Shown here piece by piece: positions 7,236 through 8,598 of a DNA stretch of 8,598 nucleotides. The first letter of the stretch is position 1. Every line of letters starts with the position of its first letter. The stretch is from positions 1 through 8,598 of the forward strand of contig JAFTEK010000013.1 of NCBI GenBank assembly GCA_017453705.1, read 5' to 3'. Source of the stretch: Treponema sp. Its GTDB lineage: Bacteria; Spirochaetota; Spirochaetia; Treponematales; Treponemataceae. A program made the translations under genes and the position numbers. A model generated the notes under the pieces. That model ran no database searches. It saw only the letters and a list, made by a program, of their open reading frames with translations, and had not been told where the DNA came from.

Positions 7236-7317
7236 TGGGGAGTGAAGGATTCGAACCTACGAAGCACGAGGCAGCAGATTTACAGTCTGTCCCCTTTGAC
7301 CACTCGGGAAACTCCCC
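7236..7317 (-). tRNA. tRNA-Tyr (anticodon GTA)
   Basis: Class II tRNA of 82 bases including discriminator A73; no CCA is encoded. The acceptor stem GGGGAGT/ACTCCCC is fully paired. The D-arm CCC/GGG, anticodon loop CTGTAAA and T-loop TTCGAAT are normal, and the 13-base variable region has the same length as E. coli tRNA-Tyr. Oddities: the first anticodon-stem pair is A27-C43, the T-stem has a U50-U64 mismatch, and the variable arm can form only about two pairs (GC/GC). It reads tyrosine codons UAU and UAC. It lies 15 bases downstream of tRNA-Thr and is presumably processed from the same transcript. Confidence 0.93.
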
Positions 7318-7332
7318 AGAATTAACTCATGA

Positions 7333-7405
7333 AGCCGCCACAGGGACTCGAACCTTGGACCCCGAGATTACAAATCACGTGCTCTACCAACTGAGCTATA
7401 GCGGC
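7333..7405 (-). tRNA. tRNA-Thr (anticodon TGT)
   Basis: A 73-base class I tRNA including discriminator U73; no CCA is encoded. The acceptor stem GCCGCTA/TGGCGGC pairs with one U-G wobble. The D-arm GCTC/GAGC is perfect, the anticodon loop is TTTGTAA and the T-loop TTCGAGT. The anticodon stem CGTGA/TCTCG has a U29-U41 mismatch and the T-stem CAAGG/CCCTG an A51-C63 mismatch. It reads ACA and, with a modified U34, probably other ACN codons. First gene after the tRNA promoter. The Thr(TGT)-Tyr(GTA) order is the same as in the E. coli thrU-tyrU-glyT-thrT-tufB cluster. Confidence 0.93.
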
Positions 7406-7419
7406 TTGTGATGAAAAAT

Positions 7420-7448
7420 ATGCTACAGGAAATGCGTAAAAGTGTCAA
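7420..7448 (-). promoter_or_regulatory. Promoter of the tRNA-Thr/tRNA-Tyr unit
   Basis: Minus strand: a consensus -35 box TTGACA (7443-7448), a 17-base spacer, and -10 box TAGCAT (7420-7425, 4 of 6). The transcription start would fall about 7 bases further on, some 7 bases before the mature tRNA-Thr 5' end, leaving a short 5' leader for RNase P. Confidence 0.85.
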
Positions 7449-7469
7449 GAGGATTGTAGGAGTTCTAGC

Positions 7470-7486
7470 ATTTCTTTCAAAGAAAT
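7470..7486. repeat. 17-bp palindrome ATTTCTTT-c-AAAGAAAT
   Basis: Perfect 8-bp arms around one central base, placed between the stop of the HD-protein gene and the tRNA promoter, 21 bases upstream of its -35 box. As RNA from the HD-protein gene it would form a weak A/U hairpin without a following U-run, so it is a poor terminator. It could be an operator or a 3'-end processing hairpin. The remaining bases of the 104-base gap show nothing else. Confidence 0.4.
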
Positions 7487-7509
7487 TTCCGCTTTTTTCC
7501 CTCTAAAAG

Positions 7510-8598
7510 TCAGTTTTCACCGTGGAACAGCTCGTATGCGTCTATGCCGTTTATCACGGTTCCCTTTGGATAAGCATTGAGAAGGTTCATCCTGCCGTCA
7601 ACAAGGTGTCGGCTGGTTATGCCGTGCTTTATGGAAAGATCTGCCTCCATCAGGGCAGAATAGTGGTCGGCAAGTCGGACGAGGCGGCCGTCCACAGGAC
7701 AGAATGAGTCCTCGTTGTACTTATCATTCAGATCCTCCCAGCTGGCATGGACAACGCGGCCGTCGAGCATAACCCTGTTGGAAAACTCATCGCTAGTGAA
7801 ATAAAGAACCTCATCCCTGTAAAAATCATCCATCAGGGGCACCAGCTCCTGTGCCACAATCAAATCCTCTATGTTCTTGACAACATTGGGAAGAGCCGAT
7901 GTAGCCTGCTTGACAGGAGATATGATGTCGCGTGTAACAGACTCAGGCAGGTCGTGGAAGAGGGCTGAAAAGAAATTATTGTAGAACCTGCCCTTGCAAA
8001 TCCTCCTGCCACTTTCACGCTCAAGGAGAAGGGTCAGTACAGCGACAAAGAAACAATGCCCCAGCACTGATGTACGCGGGACCCTGGGAGTCTGGTTCCA
8101 CCTTGTCTGGAACCTGAGCTGCTCTATCCTCATCAAAAAATCAAAGGCCTTCTGCCTTGTTATCAGCATCTGAAGGCCGCGCAAATCCAAGTATTGCTGC
8201 AAATCAGCGTTTATCTGGGTTCTGATGCCCTCAAGACGGGCGGCTTCATTTACAGGACTTATCATCTCAAGTTCCCGCAAAGTCGAATATTTGTGGGCGG
8301 CACGAAAAATCCTGGCAGTCTCCTCCTGCCCCTCGGCAAAGGGGATGCTTCCGCTCATGTTCCCGATGTAAACAGTGAAACGCTTGAAAAGCTCGCGGTC
8401 ATCCATGAGCTTCTTGTACTGCTCAAGAACCCACTCATTGAGCCTGATGAATTCATCCGGATATTCGGTTTTTATAAGACGCTGGACAGGGCTTTTTATG
8501 TCGCAGAGGGCTATCTTCCGCAGGAGATCAAACAGGGAGGCATATATCATCCACTCCCAGTCAACCTTTACGCCCCTGTCCTCCTCATACTTGCCGAT
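7510..8598 (-). CDS. HD-domain phosphohydrolase, YfbR-like (N-terminus outside window)
   Basis: The reading frame is open to the right edge, so at least 362 residues are visible and the start is not seen. An ATG at 8550 exists, but the frame continues upstream through IGKYEEDRGVKVDWEW with protein-like composition and no Shine-Dalgarno placed for that ATG, so I treat it as internal. Counting from that methionine, the C-terminal half carries the HD metal site: H165 in SVLGHCFF, H199-D200 in ALFHDLPESVTRDIISPVK, and D295 in RLADHYSALMEADL. The block after HD resembles the HD.xE..TGD..tPVK signature of YfbR 5'-deoxynucleotidases and the HD_3/PF12917-like group, so a nucleotide or phosphate-ester hydrolase is likely; the substrate is unknown. 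The roughly 160-residue part before the HD domain is predicted helical and I do not recognise it. YfbR itself is about 200 residues, so this protein is much longer. Confidence 0.8.
   Translation of the reverse strand: MGKYEEDRGVKVDWEWMIYASLFDLLRKIALCDIKSPVQRLIKTEYPDEFIRLNEWVLEQYKKLMDDRELFKRFTVYIGNMSGSIPFAEGQEETARIFRAAHKYSTLRELEMISPVNEAARLEGIRTQINADLQQYLDLRGLQMLITRQKAFDFLMRIEQLRFQTRWNQTPRVPRTSVLGHCFFVAVLTLLLERESGRRICKGRFYNNFFSALFHDLPESVTRDIISPVKQATSALPNVVKNIEDLIVAQELVPLMDDFYRDEVLYFTSDEFSNRVMLDGRVVHASWEDLNDKYNEDSFCPVDGRLVRLADHYSALMEADLSIKHGITSRHLVDGRMNLLNAYPKGTVINGIDAYELFHGEN

Noticed and set aside
7217..7411. Open frame on the plus strand across the two tRNA genes
   Set aside because: It is the complement of two tRNAs; such frames are a known source of false annotations.

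Overview
The window looks like ordinary chromosomal housekeeping DNA from a spirochaete, most likely a Treponema-like gut or oral species. That assignment rests on remembered protein resemblance (TrpRS, the HD protein and a FolC with AGSKGKGS and DGAHTP motifs), roughly balanced base composition, and tRNA genes that lack an encoded CCA. It is an inference, not a measured result. No mobile element, CRISPR array, rRNA or phage gene was found.

Layout from left to right: (1) a minus-strand operon trpS - ftsH - pncB. The junctions are 6 and 10 bases, and each downstream Shine-Dalgarno lies at or across the upstream stop codon. pncB runs off the left edge. (2) alr, alone on the plus strand and divergent from trpS. 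The 96-base gap between the two start codons holds two back-to-back sigma-70-type promoters, both placed so that the transcripts should be leaderless or nearly so. A short direct repeat and an inverted repeat sit in the same gap. (3) A convergent junction where alr meets a minus-strand YhhN-family membrane protein gene, with a hairpin and T-tract that probably ends the alr transcript. (4) Upstream of the yhhN-type gene, and coupled to it, is folC. (5) Upstream of folC are tRNA-Tyr(GTA) and tRNA-Thr(TGT), with a clear promoter before tRNA-Thr and a strong intrinsic terminator between tRNA-Tyr and folC. (6) At the right edge is a gene for a YfbR-like HD-domain phosphohydrolase whose start lies outside the window.

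The genes serve different basic functions: tRNA charging with tryptophan, membrane protein quality control, NAD salvage, D-alanine supply for peptidoglycan, folate glutamylation, possibly lysophospholipid or ether-lipid turnover, and probably nucleotide hydrolysis. I see no new multi-gene system. The points most worth a second look are the paired leaderless promoters between trpS and alr, the basic AT-hook-like tail on FtsH, the unpaired positions in the stems of both tRNAs, the apparently promoterless folC behind a tRNA terminator, and the long uncharacterised N-terminal region of the HD protein.
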